Positions 33,874-42,608 of a stretch of 64,000 bases of DNA are shown one piece after another; position 1 is the first letter of the stretch; the number at the start of each line of letters is the position of its first letter. A program made the translations under genes and the position numbers. The DNA lies in contig NC_013523.1 in the NCBI RefSeq assembly GCF_000024985.1, forward strand, positions 310,001 through 374,000, given 5' to 3'. The stretch comes from Sphaerobacter thermophilus DSM 20745 (GTDB lineage Bacteria; Chloroflexota; Chloroflexia; Thermomicrobiales; Thermomicrobiaceae). The notes under the pieces are model-generated. The model was not told where the DNA came from and did not search any database. It saw nothing but the letters and a program-made list of their open reading frames with translations.

Positions 33874-35538
33874 ATGCCCAGCGACAATCCGGCATGGCCG
33901 TTCGACCATCTCCCGGCGCCGGAGCAGGGGCCGAAGGAGGTGGCCGTCGGTGAGCGGGCGATGGTTTCGACCTCGCACCCGATGGTCACCGAGGCCGCGG
34001 TGCAGGTGCTGCGCGAGGGGGGCAACGCGATCGACGCGCTGCTGACCGCCATGCCGCTGCAGCACGTGGTCGAGCCGCACATGTCGACGCTGGCCGGCGG
34101 CTTCGGCCTGGTCTACTGGGAGGCGGCCTCCGGGCGGGCCTACTACCTGAATGCGGAGTTGGACCGCCCGTCGGGTGGGCCGATCCCGCCCAGGGACGCG
34201 CCGGAGGAGTCGGGTCAGCGCATCGCTGTGCCGGGCACCGTGCGCGGGATGCAGGCCCTGGCCGAACGCTTCGGCACCCGGCCGTGGGCTTCCTACTTCG
34301 AGCCGGCCATCAAGGTGGCGGACGACGGCTTCCCGATGTACTCCTTCCTCTACGGCGAGATGGCCGCATCCTACGACCGGCTGACCCACTACCCGTCGGG
34401 GCGGGCGTTCTACACCCCTGCCGGCTACCTGACGCCGGTCGGCCACCTGCACCGCCAGCCCGCGCTCGCGGCGGCGCTGCGCCGGCTGGCCCAGCCGGAC
34501 GGCGTCGAGTGGTTCCAGCGGGGCGAGTGGGCGCAGCGCTTCGTCGAGGCGGTGCAGCAGACCGGCGGCTCGGTAACGCTGGAGGATATGGCGGGTTATG
34601 AGCCGCGCTGGGCTGAGCCGCTCCGCTTCCGCGCCTTCGGCTATGACCTGCTCGGCGGCGACGCGCCGGAGTACGGCGCGGCGTTCGTGGGTGTCGCGCT
34701 GGGGATCCTGGAGCGCGTGGGCATCGACCCGGCCGAGCCATGGCACGGGTCGGCCCGCGCCACGGCGCTGGTGGCGCGGGCGCTCGGTGTGGCGGCGCAC
34801 TATACCGCCCGCTACTGCCAGGACCCCACCGCGTTCGGGGTGCCGTTCGACATCTTGCTGTCGGACGAGTTCCTGAGCCTGCAAGCTCGCCTGCTGACGG
34901 AGAGCTTCCCCACGGTGGATTTGCCTCTGCCTGATGACAACCTCGTCGCGGCGCCGCCGCAGCCTGGTCCGGGGTCGACCGACAGCAACCACATCGTCAT
35001 CGTCGACGCTGCGGGCAACTGGCTGACGATGCTGCACACGGTCTACGGCACGCCGTTCGGCACGGGGCTGGTGGTCGACGGGATCAGCGTCAACAGCGGG
35101 AATCCGAGCTACTTCGGAGGCGTCTCGGTGGGACCCGGCCGGCGGATCACGACGCCGCTGGCACCGGTCCTCGTGCTGCGTGACGGCCAGCCGTGGATCG
35201 GAATCGGCTCGCCCGGTGCTGCCTGCCAGGCCGTGGCGCTGGTCCTCCTGAACCTGCTTCACCACCGCATGGACCTCGAGGCGGCGATCGATGCGCCGCG
35301 CCTGCAGTTGCGGGCCGAGGGCGGCCGGGGGATGGGCTGGGAGATCGGCACGATCGCGGTCGAGACCCGCTTCCCGGAAGCGACGCTGCGGGGTCTGGTG
35401 CGGCTCGGCATCGACGTGGCGTCGCTGGGTGACTACAACTGGCACATGGGCTCGGTGCAGACGGTGATGCGCGACGAGTCCGGTCGCCTTCATGGCGCGG
35501 CCGATCCCCGCCGTGGCGGCCACGCCGCCGGGTTCTGA
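33874..35538 (+). CDS. Gamma-glutamyltranspeptidase family protein with Ser at the nucleophile position
   Basis: A 554-residue member of the Ntn-hydrolase gamma-glutamyltransferase family. N-terminal VSTSHPMVTEAAVQVLREGGNAIDALLTAMPLQHVVEPH and C-terminal LVLRDGQPWIGIGSPGAACQAVALVLLNLL are typical. The autocleavage/nucleophile block, usually Txx(S)VVD, reads SNHIVIVDAAGN, so Ser371 replaces the expected Thr. No signal peptide is seen. It would transfer or hydrolyse gamma-glutamyl amides if active. It is preceded closely by the aminotransferase gene and ends at a strong terminator. Confidence 0.85.
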   Translation: MPSDNPAWPFDHLPAPEQGPKEVAVGERAMVSTSHPMVTEAAVQVLREGGNAIDALLTAMPLQHVVEPHMSTLAGGFGLVYWEAASGRAYYLNAELDRPSGGPIPPRDAPEESGQRIAVPGTVRGMQALAERFGTRPWASYFEPAIKVADDGFPMYSFLYGEMAASYDRLTHYPSGRAFYTPAGYLTPVGHLHRQPALAAALRRLAQPDGVEWFQRGEWAQRFVEAVQQTGGSVTLEDMAGYEPRWAEPLRFRAFGYDLLGGDAPEYGAAFVGVALGILERVGIDPAEPWHGSARATALVARALGVAAHYTARYCQDPTAFGVPFDILLSDEFLSLQARLLTESFPTVDLPLPDDNLVAAPPQPGPGSTDSNHIVIVDAAGNWLTMLHTVYGTPFGTGLVVDGISVNSGNPSYFGGVSVGPGRRITTPLAPVLVLRDGQPWIGIGSPGAACQAVALVLLNLLHHRMDLEAAIDAPRLQLRAEGGRGMGWEIGTIAVETRFPEATLRGLVRLGIDVASLGDYNWHMGSVQTVMRDESGRLHGAADPRRGGHAAGF

Positions 35539-35595
35539 AGGGGCAGGCGGCCGCATCCCCGACGACACCGAGGGCTATCGACGCATCCGGAACGG

Positions 35596-35625
35596 AACCG
35601 CCCGCGGCACACGCCGCGGGCGGTT
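35596..35625. terminator. Bidirectional terminator hairpin
   Basis: AACCGCCCGCGGC and GCCGCGGGCGGTT form a perfect 13-bp stem with an ACAC loop. It lies between the convergent gamma-glutamyltranspeptidase and ilvE genes. The arms end in AA/TT, giving a short T run on both strands. Confidence 0.7.
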
Positions 35626-35680
35626 ATCGTTCGTGTCCTCCAGGTTGGCGCCGGCGAGATGCCGTCTCCCTGGGAGTGGC

Positions 35681-36634
35681 TTAGTCGCCGGTCGGGGCGA
35701 GCTTGGCGAGGCCGACCGGGGTGCGCCACTCGGCGTAGCGCGGGTCGATGCCGCGCAGGACGTCGTGGTAGAGCTGCTCCAGCCGGCGGGTGATCGGGCC
35801 GGGCGTGCCGTCGCCCACCTGATAGCGGTCGACCGAGACGATCGGCGTGATCTCGGCCGCCGTGCCGCAGAAGAAGACTTCGTCGGCGACGTAGAGTTCG
35901 GTCCGGTCGACCGGCCGCTCCTCCACCTCCAGCCCCAGGTCCTGCCGGGCCATGGTGATCAGCGCGTCACGCGTGATGCTCTCCAGGATGCTGCTGGTGA
36001 CATCCGGGGTGATCAGCTTGCCGTTGCGGACCAGCATCAGGCAGGCGCCGGGGCCCTCAGCGACTTTCCCCTGTGCGTTGAGCAGGATGGCGGTGTCATA
36101 GCCGTTGGCCGCTGCCTCCATGTTGGCCAGTTGCCCGTTGCGGTAGTTGGAGAGGTTCTTGACCCGCGGCGGCATCACGTTGTCCGAGATGCGCGTCCAG
36201 GAGCTGATGCCGGCGTGCTGCGTCTTGCCGGTCAGGAGGTGCGACGGCATCGGTCGCGTGTTGATCAGGATCGACGCCTCGCTGCCGAACCCGCTGAAGG
36301 ACTTGCCGTCGCCGCTGCGGTAGGCCAGCGGACGGATGTACACGTCCTCCCGATGCTCGTTGTCACGCACCAGCTGGACGATGGCATCGATGAGCTGGTC
36401 GGTGGAGTAGTCCTGGTCCAGGCGGACAAGCTTCATCGACTGGCTGAAGCGCTCCATGTGCTCGCGCAGCCGGAAGATGTACGCCTCCCCATGGTCGGGG
36501 TTCCAATACGCCCGGATGCCCTCGAAGATTGCGCCGACCGTGGACCAGCCGATCTCGGTCACGTGGATGGTCGCATCTTCCCATGGCATCTGACGGCCGT
36601 TCCACCAGAGATATTTCGGGTGTGCTTCTGACAT
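35681..36634 (-). CDS. ilvE: Branched-chain amino acid aminotransferase
   Basis: A 317-residue fold type IV PLP enzyme that interconverts Val/Leu/Ile and their 2-oxo acids with glutamate. VGAIFEGIRAYWNP, the Schiff-base lysine in PRVKNLSNYRNGQLANMEA, and VAEGPGACLMLVRNGKLITP...SILESITRDALI are diagnostic. In the second motif ACLM replaces the more common NIF/ENIF, which may affect substrate preference. GGGAGACGCC precedes the ATG. It is monocistronic. Confidence 0.92.
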   Translation of the reverse strand: MSEAHPKYLWWNGRQMPWEDATIHVTEIGWSTVGAIFEGIRAYWNPDHGEAYIFRLREHMERFSQSMKLVRLDQDYSTDQLIDAIVQLVRDNEHREDVYIRPLAYRSGDGKSFSGFGSEASILINTRPMPSHLLTGKTQHAGISSWTRISDNVMPPRVKNLSNYRNGQLANMEAAANGYDTAILLNAQGKVAEGPGACLMLVRNGKLITPDVTSSILESITRDALITMARQDLGLEVEERPVDRTELYVADEVFFCGTAAEITPIVSVDRYQVGDGTPGPITRRLEQLYHDVLRGIDPRYAEWRTPVGLAKLAPTGD

Positions 36635-36758
36635 CGGCGTCTCCCGCTCTCATCACCCCCGGCCGCGTGGCGGGGCGTCTTCCAATGGACGATTCGCCGT
36701 GCAGGATAGCACACGCGTGCGTTGAGTCCTACAACCAATGCGTCCCAGCCAGGACGAC

Positions 36759-38570
36759 CTATGCCTCGGGGCGGTTCTCGATGCGCAGATGGGCCTTCAT
36801 GCGGGTGAAGAGTTCGCCGCGGGGGAGCCAGTCGCCTCGGCTGTTGGTGGGGATGCCGCTCACCCACGGCTTGAAGAGATACCAGGTGACCGGGTAGGCG
36901 ACCGGGATGTAGATTGCCGCGCTCTGCAGTGTCTGCTCGCACTGACGGTATAGATCGAGGCGCGCCGCAGGATCAGACTCCTCGCGGGCGCGGCGTACCA
37001 GGTCGGTGTAGGCGGGATCCTCCCAGGCGAGCCGCCGCGGCAGCGGATCCTCGGGCGCGAAGAGGTCGCCGTAGCCGTTGTGCGGGTCCGGGTAGTGGAA
37101 CCACCAGCGGAGCCAGATCAGCGCGGGCTCGTGCGCCCGGACCGCGGCGTCAAAGTCCTCGCGTTCGAGGATGTCGAGTGAGAGGCTGAGGCCGAGGTTC
37201 TCGCGGAGCTGGCTGATCACGTCGTTGGCGATCAGCTCCGCATCCGAATCGGACTGGCGCATGGTGAGGGTTAGCGGTGGCCAGTTCTGCCCCCCGGCGA
37301 AGGGCGTGTCCTCCAGGAGCGCCAGCGCGGCGTCGACGTCGAACTGCTGGATCTGGACGATCTCAGCATCGTTGAAGTGCCCGGGCATGCCGACCGGCAT
37401 GAGGCTCGTGGCGCCCAGGGCACGTCCCTCGGTGATCTGGACGATGCGCTCCCGGTCGATGGCGCGGCTGATCGCCTGCCGCACGCGGAGGTCGTCGAAG
37501 GGCGGCATGGTGACCTGCGGGATGAGGCACCACACGGCCGCCTCGACGGCGCGGCCGAGCTGGCGCGACAGATTCGGGCTGTTGCGCACCACCGGCAGGT
37601 CCGGCCGCGGGACGGCGATGTAGTCCACCTGACGGTCGTCGTAGGGAGCCAGACCCTGGTCGAGCGGGAGGATCGGCGTGATACAGCGGTCGAGCGCGAC
37701 CCGCGCGGCGTCCCAGTAGTTGGGGTTGCGGGCGATTTCGAACGCCACGCCGCGCTCCCACCGCGTCAGGATGAACGGGCCGTTGGAGACACAGTTGCCG
37801 GCCTCGGTCCAGCGGTCGCCGTGGCGCTCAACCGAGGGGCGGTGGGCCGGGAACCCGGCGACGGAGGCGATGATGACGAGGAAGCGTGGGCTGGGGCCGG
37901 TGAGGTCGACGTCGAGCGTCCAGTCGTCGGCAGCGCGGGCGCCCAGGGCTTCCGGAGGCGCGCCCGCCGTGTGGATCTCCCGGGCACCCACGATGTCGTA
38001 CAGGAGCGGCGCGTCGGGCGCGGCCGTCTCGGGATTGAGTTTCCGCTGCCAGGACCAGACGAAGTCGTGAGCGGTGACGGGGTCGCCGTTGGACCAGCCG
38101 CGGTTGTTAGGCCGCAGCCGGAAGGTCCAGGTGAGCCCGTCCGGGCTGGTGCTCCAGGCCTCGGCCCAGTCCGCGACCGGCTCGAAGTCGGGGGTGAGCG
38201 TCAGCAGCCCGGCCCACAACTCCGGCTCCCCGCCGCAGTAGCGGTTGGCGTTGAAGTCGTGACTGATCGGGTCGGCCGCGAAGCCCCATTGGTAGAAGAC
38301 CTGGGGGCCGCTCGCCGGCGGCGTGCTGAGGGCCGTGGCTGGCGATGTCGGCTGGGGGGACGCCGCACCGGCGGGCGACGGTCGAGCGGCGGGAGATTGG
38401 CTGCCCCGGCTGACGGGTGTGGAGTCAGTTGCGGAGCCGGCGCTGCCGCCGCGACAGGCCGCGAGCAGCGCGAGCGCTCCGGCGGCCAGCAACGCGCGGC
38501 GGCTCAGCCGGGCGGCGGCGGCCGGGCTGGGCCTCGAAGAGGGCTGCGGATGGCGGTCCTGTCTGGGCAT
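36759..38570 (-). CDS. Peptide/nickel-type ABC solute-binding lipoprotein with a Tat-like signal
   Basis: A 603-residue extracytoplasmic solute-binding protein of family 5 (oligopeptide, dipeptide or nickel). The signal has a twin arginine, SRRALLAAGALALLAAC, and the Cys follows a lipobox. A Ser/Pro-rich linker follows. The binding domain includes PVTAHDFVWSWQRKLNPET, NGPFILTRWERGVAFEIARNPNYWD and LRVRQAISRAIDRERI. No permease or ATPase genes adjoin it, so it must use a remote transporter or signal on its own. ATG 38570 was preferred; GTG 38585 is possible. Confidence 0.9.
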   Translation of the reverse strand: MPRQDRHPQPSSRPSPAAAARLSRRALLAAGALALLAACRGGSAGSATDSTPVSRGSQSPAARPSPAGAASPQPTSPATALSTPPASGPQVFYQWGFAADPISHDFNANRYCGGEPELWAGLLTLTPDFEPVADWAEAWSTSPDGLTWTFRLRPNNRGWSNGDPVTAHDFVWSWQRKLNPETAAPDAPLLYDIVGAREIHTAGAPPEALGARAADDWTLDVDLTGPSPRFLVIIASVAGFPAHRPSVERHGDRWTEAGNCVSNGPFILTRWERGVAFEIARNPNYWDAARVALDRCITPILPLDQGLAPYDDRQVDYIAVPRPDLPVVRNSPNLSRQLGRAVEAAVWCLIPQVTMPPFDDLRVRQAISRAIDRERIVQITEGRALGATSLMPVGMPGHFNDAEIVQIQQFDVDAALALLEDTPFAGGQNWPPLTLTMRQSDSDAELIANDVISQLRENLGLSLSLDILEREDFDAAVRAHEPALIWLRWWFHYPDPHNGYGDLFAPEDPLPRRLAWEDPAYTDLVRRAREESDPAARLDLYRQCEQTLQSAAIYIPVAYPVTWYLFKPWVSGIPTNSRGDWLPRGELFTRMKAHLRIENRPEA

Positions 38571-38602
38571 CGTGCTCGCTCTCACCGAGCGGCCGTGGCG
38601 CG

Positions 38603-39580
38603 TCAGGCGCTGGGGGCGCCGAGGTTCCCGCTCTCAGTGTAGAAGACGCGCGCGGCCGCGCCGACGATCCCGGTGTGGGCACGGAGTGCCGACCGTTCGA
38701 TCCGCACGTCGGGGTAGATCTGTGCCATCGCGTAGCGGGGCAGGGTCTCGCGCAGCGCGTCGAGCAGCAGGTCGGCCGACTCGGCCACGCCGCCCCCGAG
38801 GACGATCATCTCGGGGTTGAAGAGATTGACGAAGCCGGCGAGCCCGACGCCGAGGGCGCGACCAGCCCGCTCGTAGACGGCGCGCGCGGCGGGGTCCCCT
38901 GCGCGGGCGGCCTCGGCCACGACCGCAGCGGTGATCGGCCCACCCGCGGCGATCTCGGCGATGGTGCGGGATCGCTCGGAGTGGACGAGCAACTCGCCAT
39001 CGCGCGCGATGGCCCAGCCGGCGGCGTAGGCTTCGACACAGCCGATGCCGCCGCAGTGGCAGCGCGGCCCGGACGGGTCGATCGAGACGTGACCCACCTC
39101 GCCGCCGAGCCCGCGGGTGCCCTCGATCAACTGTCCGTGGGAGATGATGCCGCCGCCGACACCGGTTCCCAGGGCAATGTAGATCATGTGCTGCACGCCT
39201 CGGGCCACACCGAACATCGCTTCGCCGAGCGCCGCGTTGTTGCCGTCGTTGCCGATCATAACCGCGCGTTGCGTGCGTTGCTGCAGGATGTCGCGGATGG
39301 GGATGTCGTCCCAGCCGGGCATGTTGGTGGCGAAGTAGACCACACCGGCGATCGGGTTGAGCGGACCCGGCGCCGACAAGCCGACGGGGATGCTGGTGTC
39401 CGCTCCCTCGCGGTCCGCCACCTCTGTGATCAGGGCGACGATCCGGTCGATGACGGCCTCCGGGCCCTCCTGTGCCAGGGTCGGGCGGCGGATCAGGTGC
39501 CGGATCGCGCCGTCGCGCGTCACGAGAGCGGCGCGGATGTTCGTCCCACCCAGATCGACGGCGATGGCCGCGTCACTCAT
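38603..39580 (-). CDS. ROK-family sugar kinase (glucokinase-like)
   Basis: A 325-residue ROK kinase. The phosphate-binding loop is AIAVDLGGTNIRAALV. IGNDGNNAALGEAMFG contains the catalytic Asp. GTGVGGGIISHGQLIEGTRGLGGEVGHV precedes the zinc site CHCGGIGCVEAYA, typical of ROK sugar kinases. Substrate could be glucose, N-acetylglucosamine or N-acetylmannosamine. It is upstream of the solute-binding protein by 32 bases on the same strand, so they are probably co-transcribed, suggesting sugar or amino-sugar use. Confidence 0.9.
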   Translation of the reverse strand: MSDAAIAVDLGGTNIRAALVTRDGAIRHLIRRPTLAQEGPEAVIDRIVALITEVADREGADTSIPVGLSAPGPLNPIAGVVYFATNMPGWDDIPIRDILQQRTQRAVMIGNDGNNAALGEAMFGVARGVQHMIYIALGTGVGGGIISHGQLIEGTRGLGGEVGHVSIDPSGPRCHCGGIGCVEAYAAGWAIARDGELLVHSERSRTIAEIAAGGPITAAVVAEAARAGDPAARAVYERAGRALGVGLAGFVNLFNPEMIVLGGGVAESADLLLDALRETLPRYAMAQIYPDVRIERSALRAHTGIVGAAARVFYTESGNLGAPSA

Positions 39581-39615
39581 CGGTCTCCCTCTCTCCGTCA
39601 CCCTGCATCCGGCAG

Positions 39616-40314
39616 CTAGTCGAACAGGCGGTAGCGCAGCAGGGTCGCCAGGACGGTGAGCCCGTCCTTCCAGGTGATCTTCTTCCCCTCCCAGAACTCC
39701 CGCCCATTGTACGCGACGGGCACCTCGTAGATCCGGTGTCCCTGCTTGAGGATCTTGGCGGTGATCTCGGGGTCGAAGCCCCAGCGGTTGGAGCGGAGCT
39801 TGATCGAGCGGGCCACGTCTGCGGTAAAGACCTTGTAGCAGGTCTCCATGTCGGTGAGGGTCGTGTTGAACAGGATGTTGGTCGTCAGGGTGAGGAAGCG
39901 GTTGCCGACCGCGTACCAGAAGTACATTGCCTTGTGCTCGCCCAGGAAGCGCGACCCGTAGACGACCTTCGAGCGACCCTCCTGGATCGGTCGCAGCAGC
40001 CGAGTGTAGTCGCGCGGGTCGTACTCCAGATCGGCGTCCTGGATGACGACGACGTCGCCGGTGATGGCCCCCAGCGCGGTACGCACGGCCGCGCCTTTCC
40101 CCAGGTTGCGATCGTGCGTCAGGACGATCAGGTCGCTGCTGCGCGCCGCCTCTGCCAGCAGGTACTCGCGGCTGCCGTCGGTCGAGCAGTCGTCAACGGC
40201 GATGATCTCGCGGTCGCAGGGCAACTCGACGGCGCGGATTTGCTGGAGGATCTCCCCGAGCGTGTCTGCCTCGTTGTAGACCGGCAAGATGACCGAGAGC
40301 TTCTGGAGCCGCAC
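39616..40314 (-). CDS. GT2 glycosyltransferase (polyprenyl-phosphate mannosyltransferase-like)
   Basis: About 232 residues with a GT-A fold: SVILPVYNEADTLGEILQ, IIAVDDCSTDGSREYLL, and the metal-binding DADLEYDPRDY. FLGEHKAMYFWYAVGNRFLTLTTNILF and YKVFTADVARSI match the dolichol/polyprenol-phosphate mannosyl- or glucosyltransferase group. No C-terminal membrane segments are seen. The start is uncertain: GTG 40314 gives a family-length protein, while an upstream ATG at 40383 adds a basic Gly/Arg-rich tail that looks untranslated. Confidence 0.83.
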   Translation of the reverse strand: MRLQKLSVILPVYNEADTLGEILQQIRAVELPCDREIIAVDDCSTDGSREYLLAEAARSSDLIVLTHDRNLGKGAAVRTALGAITGDVVVIQDADLEYDPRDYTRLLRPIQEGRSKVVYGSRFLGEHKAMYFWYAVGNRFLTLTTNILFNTTLTDMETCYKVFTADVARSIKLRSNRWGFDPEITAKILKQGHRIYEVPVAYNGREFWEGKKITWKDGLTVLATLLRYRLFD

Positions 40315-40367
40315 CCGAATCCGCTGCTGGTCCAGCGTTCCCCTCCCTCCCCTGTTTCCCCTCCCCG

Positions 40368-40400
40368 CCCGGCCGCGGCGCATGGCGCTGCGCGGCCGGG
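40368..40400 (-). terminator. GC-rich hairpin after hslU
   Basis: CCCGGCCGCG (40368-40377) pairs with CGCGGCCGGG (40391-40400) around a 13-nt loop that itself contains a GCGC repeat. It starts 9 bases after the hslU stop codon. No T run follows, so termination strength is uncertain. Confidence 0.5.
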
Positions 40401-40408
40401 GCACAGGC

Positions 40409-41842
40409 TCAGAGGATGAACTTGCTCAGGTCGTCGTCGGCCGCGATGTCTTCCACGCGCTGGAGTACATAGTCGCGGTCGATGACCACCCGCTCACCCC
40501 TACGGTCGGGGGCCTCGAAGGAGATGTCCTCCAGCACGCGCTCGACGATGGTGTGCAGGCGCCGGGCACCGATGTCCTCGGTGCGGGCGTTCACCTCCGC
40601 GGCGATGCGTGCAATCTCCCGCAGGCCATCCTCCGTGAAGACGAGCTCGACGTCCTCGGCGGCGAGCAGGGCCTGGTACTGGCGCGTGAGCGCGTTGTCG
40701 GGCTGGGTCAGGATCGCGAACAGGTCGTCCTCGCTCAGGTGGTCCAGCTCGACCCGGATCGGGAACCGCCCTTGCAGCTCCGGGATCAGGTCGGACGGGC
40801 GCACGGTCTGGAACGAACCCGCCGCGATGAAGAGGATGTGGTCGGTCTTGATCGGCCCGTAGCGGGTGTTGACCACCGACCCCTCGACGATGGGGAGCAG
40901 GTCACGCTGGACGCCTTCCCCCGAGACGTCCGGCCCGTAGTCGCCGTTGGGATTGATCAGCTTGTCGATCTCGTCAATGAAGATGATGCCGTGCTCCTCG
41001 GCGCGGCGGACCGCCTCCTCGACCACCGAGTCGAAGTCCACCAGCCGGTTTGCCTCCTGCTGGGTCAGGATCTGGCGCGCCTCCCGAACCGAGACCTTGC
41101 GCGAGCGACGGCGCGGCGCGAAGCCCTCCAGCAACTCGCTGAAGGTCTCGTGGAGTTCCTCGGGGCTCATGCCCGCGGCGAACTCCAGCGGGATGATCGC
41201 GTCGAACTCCTGATCGGTCTCCAGTTCGACCGTCTCATCCTCGAGCGCTTCCTTCTGGAGCAGGTCGAGCATCCGGGCGCGCTGCCGCGCCAGCCGGCGG
41301 CGGACGTTCGCCTCGTGCCGCCGTCGCTGCTCGGGGTCCTGGATCGCCTCGGCCTCGCGCGGCGTTTCCTTGCGTCGTCCGCGCCGGTTAGCGGCGCGCT
41401 GCTCGATCAGCAAGTCGGCCAGACGCTGGATGGCGGCAGAGCTGGCCTCCTCCCGCACGGCTTCGAGCCGCTGCCCGTGGAGCATGCCGATGCTGACCTC
41501 GACGAGATCGCGCACGATCGTCTCGACGTCGCGGCCGACGTAGCCAACCTCGGTGAACTTCGTTGCTTCCACCTTGAGGAAGGGCGCGTCGGCGATGGTT
41601 GCGACGCGGCGGGCGATCTCCGTCTTCCCGACCCCGGTCGGTCCGATCATCAAGATGTTCTTGGGCATGACCTCCTGCCGCAGCCCCTCGGGGAGATGCT
41701 GGCGGCGCCAGCGGTTACGGAGCGCGATCGCCACTGCCCGCTTGGCCTGATCCTGGCCGACGATGTAGCGGTTGAGCGCCTCCACGATCTGGCGCGGCGT
41801 CATGGCGCCGATCGGGTCTCTGGTGGCTGCGTCGTGGGTCAT
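40409..41842 (-). CDS. hslU: ATP-dependent protease ATPase subunit HslU
   Basis: A 477-residue AAA+ unfoldase that feeds substrates to HslV. PRQIVEALNRYIVGQDQAKRAVAIALRNRWRR opens the domain. Walker A is MIGPTGVGKTEIARR, then FLKVEATKFTEVGYVGRDVE (pore motif GYVG). The I domain is highly charged (about residues 130-240). Walker B is GIIFIDEIDKL. The C-terminal LSKFIL tail that docks into HslV is present. ATG 41842 follows the hslV stop by 4 bases; an in-frame ATG at 41866 would overlap hslV. Confidence 0.95.
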   Translation of the reverse strand: MTHDAATRDPIGAMTPRQIVEALNRYIVGQDQAKRAVAIALRNRWRRQHLPEGLRQEVMPKNILMIGPTGVGKTEIARRVATIADAPFLKVEATKFTEVGYVGRDVETIVRDLVEVSIGMLHGQRLEAVREEASSAAIQRLADLLIEQRAANRRGRRKETPREAEAIQDPEQRRRHEANVRRRLARQRARMLDLLQKEALEDETVELETDQEFDAIIPLEFAAGMSPEELHETFSELLEGFAPRRRSRKVSVREARQILTQQEANRLVDFDSVVEEAVRRAEEHGIIFIDEIDKLINPNGDYGPDVSGEGVQRDLLPIVEGSVVNTRYGPIKTDHILFIAAGSFQTVRPSDLIPELQGRFPIRVELDHLSEDDLFAILTQPDNALTRQYQALLAAEDVELVFTEDGLREIARIAAEVNARTEDIGARRLHTIVERVLEDISFEAPDRRGERVVIDRDYVLQRVEDIAADDDLSKFIL

Positions 41843-41846
41843 CTGG

Positions 41847-42419
41847 TCAGTCGTTCTGGGCTTCATCCTGCCGCCTGGTTGTCTCGATCACGATGTGGTC
41901 GTTGGTGTAGATGCACAGGTCCGCGGTCACACGCATGGCCGCCTCGGCGATCTCGCGGGCGGGCATGTCGGTATGCTGCAGCAGCGCCCGTGCCGCGGCG
42001 GTGGCGTAGGGCGCGCCAGTGCCGATCGCGGCCACCCCGTCGTCCGGCTCGATCACATCACCCTCGCCGGAGATCACCAGCAGCGAGTCGCCGTCGGCCA
42101 CGATCAACTGCGCTTCGAGGCGGCGCAGGTAGCGATCAGTGCGCCACTCCTTGGCGAGCTCCACTGCCGCACGGCGCAGGTTACCGTCCCAGTCGCGCAG
42201 GTGGGTTTCGAACTTCTCGAACAGCGTGAGGGCATCGGCGACGGCGCCTGCGAAGCCGGCCACGACCTGGCCGTCGAGGAGCGTGCGGATCTTCCGCGCT
42301 CCGTGCTTCATCACCACGTCGCCGTAGGTGACCTGCCCGTCCCCGGCGAGCGCGACATCCCCATCCCGCTGGACGCCGAGGATGGTCGTGGCGTGCCACC
42401 GTGTGGACTGGTTCTGCAT
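41847..42419 (-). CDS. hslV: ATP-dependent protease subunit HslV
   Basis: A 190-residue proteasome-like Ntn hydrolase. The mature nucleophile Thr lies in [14 protein letters not shown], within 12 residues of the start, so the propeptide is about 10 residues rather than one. [20 protein letters not shown] and [18 protein letters not shown] are conserved. It is first in the hslVU operon. A TAGAAT -10-like box lies upstream on the minus strand (complement of 42476-42481). Confidence 0.95.
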   Translation of the reverse strand: MQNQSTRWHATTILGVQRDGDVALAGDGQVTYGDVVMKHGARKIRTLLDGQVVAGFAGAVADALTLFEKFETHLRDWDGNLRRAAVELAKEWRTDRYLRRLEAQLIVADGDSLLVISGEGDVIEPDDGVAAIGTGAPYATAAARALLQHTDMPAREIAEAAMRVTADLCIYTNDHIVIETTRRQDEAQND

Positions 42420-42608
42420 GTCCGCTCCGTCGTAGAGGCCGCCGGCTCAGTGAGCCAGCCGCCCTTCAAAGTTAGATTCTACCATTTTCGCCCCGCCGCA
42501 CCCTCGGGGTGCGCTGCTTCGCATTGGTACGTATGCCCCGTTGCTCCCGTGGCGTCCCCCGGCCCGTGCCAGGCTCGCCGCTCTCGAGGTGCGCGCGGGG
42601 CGACGCAC

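Noticed and set aside
33703-35568. 621-codon frame antisense to the gamma-glutamyltranspeptidase gene
   Set aside because: Arg/Gly/Ala-rich composition without domain or start signal; shadow of the real gene.
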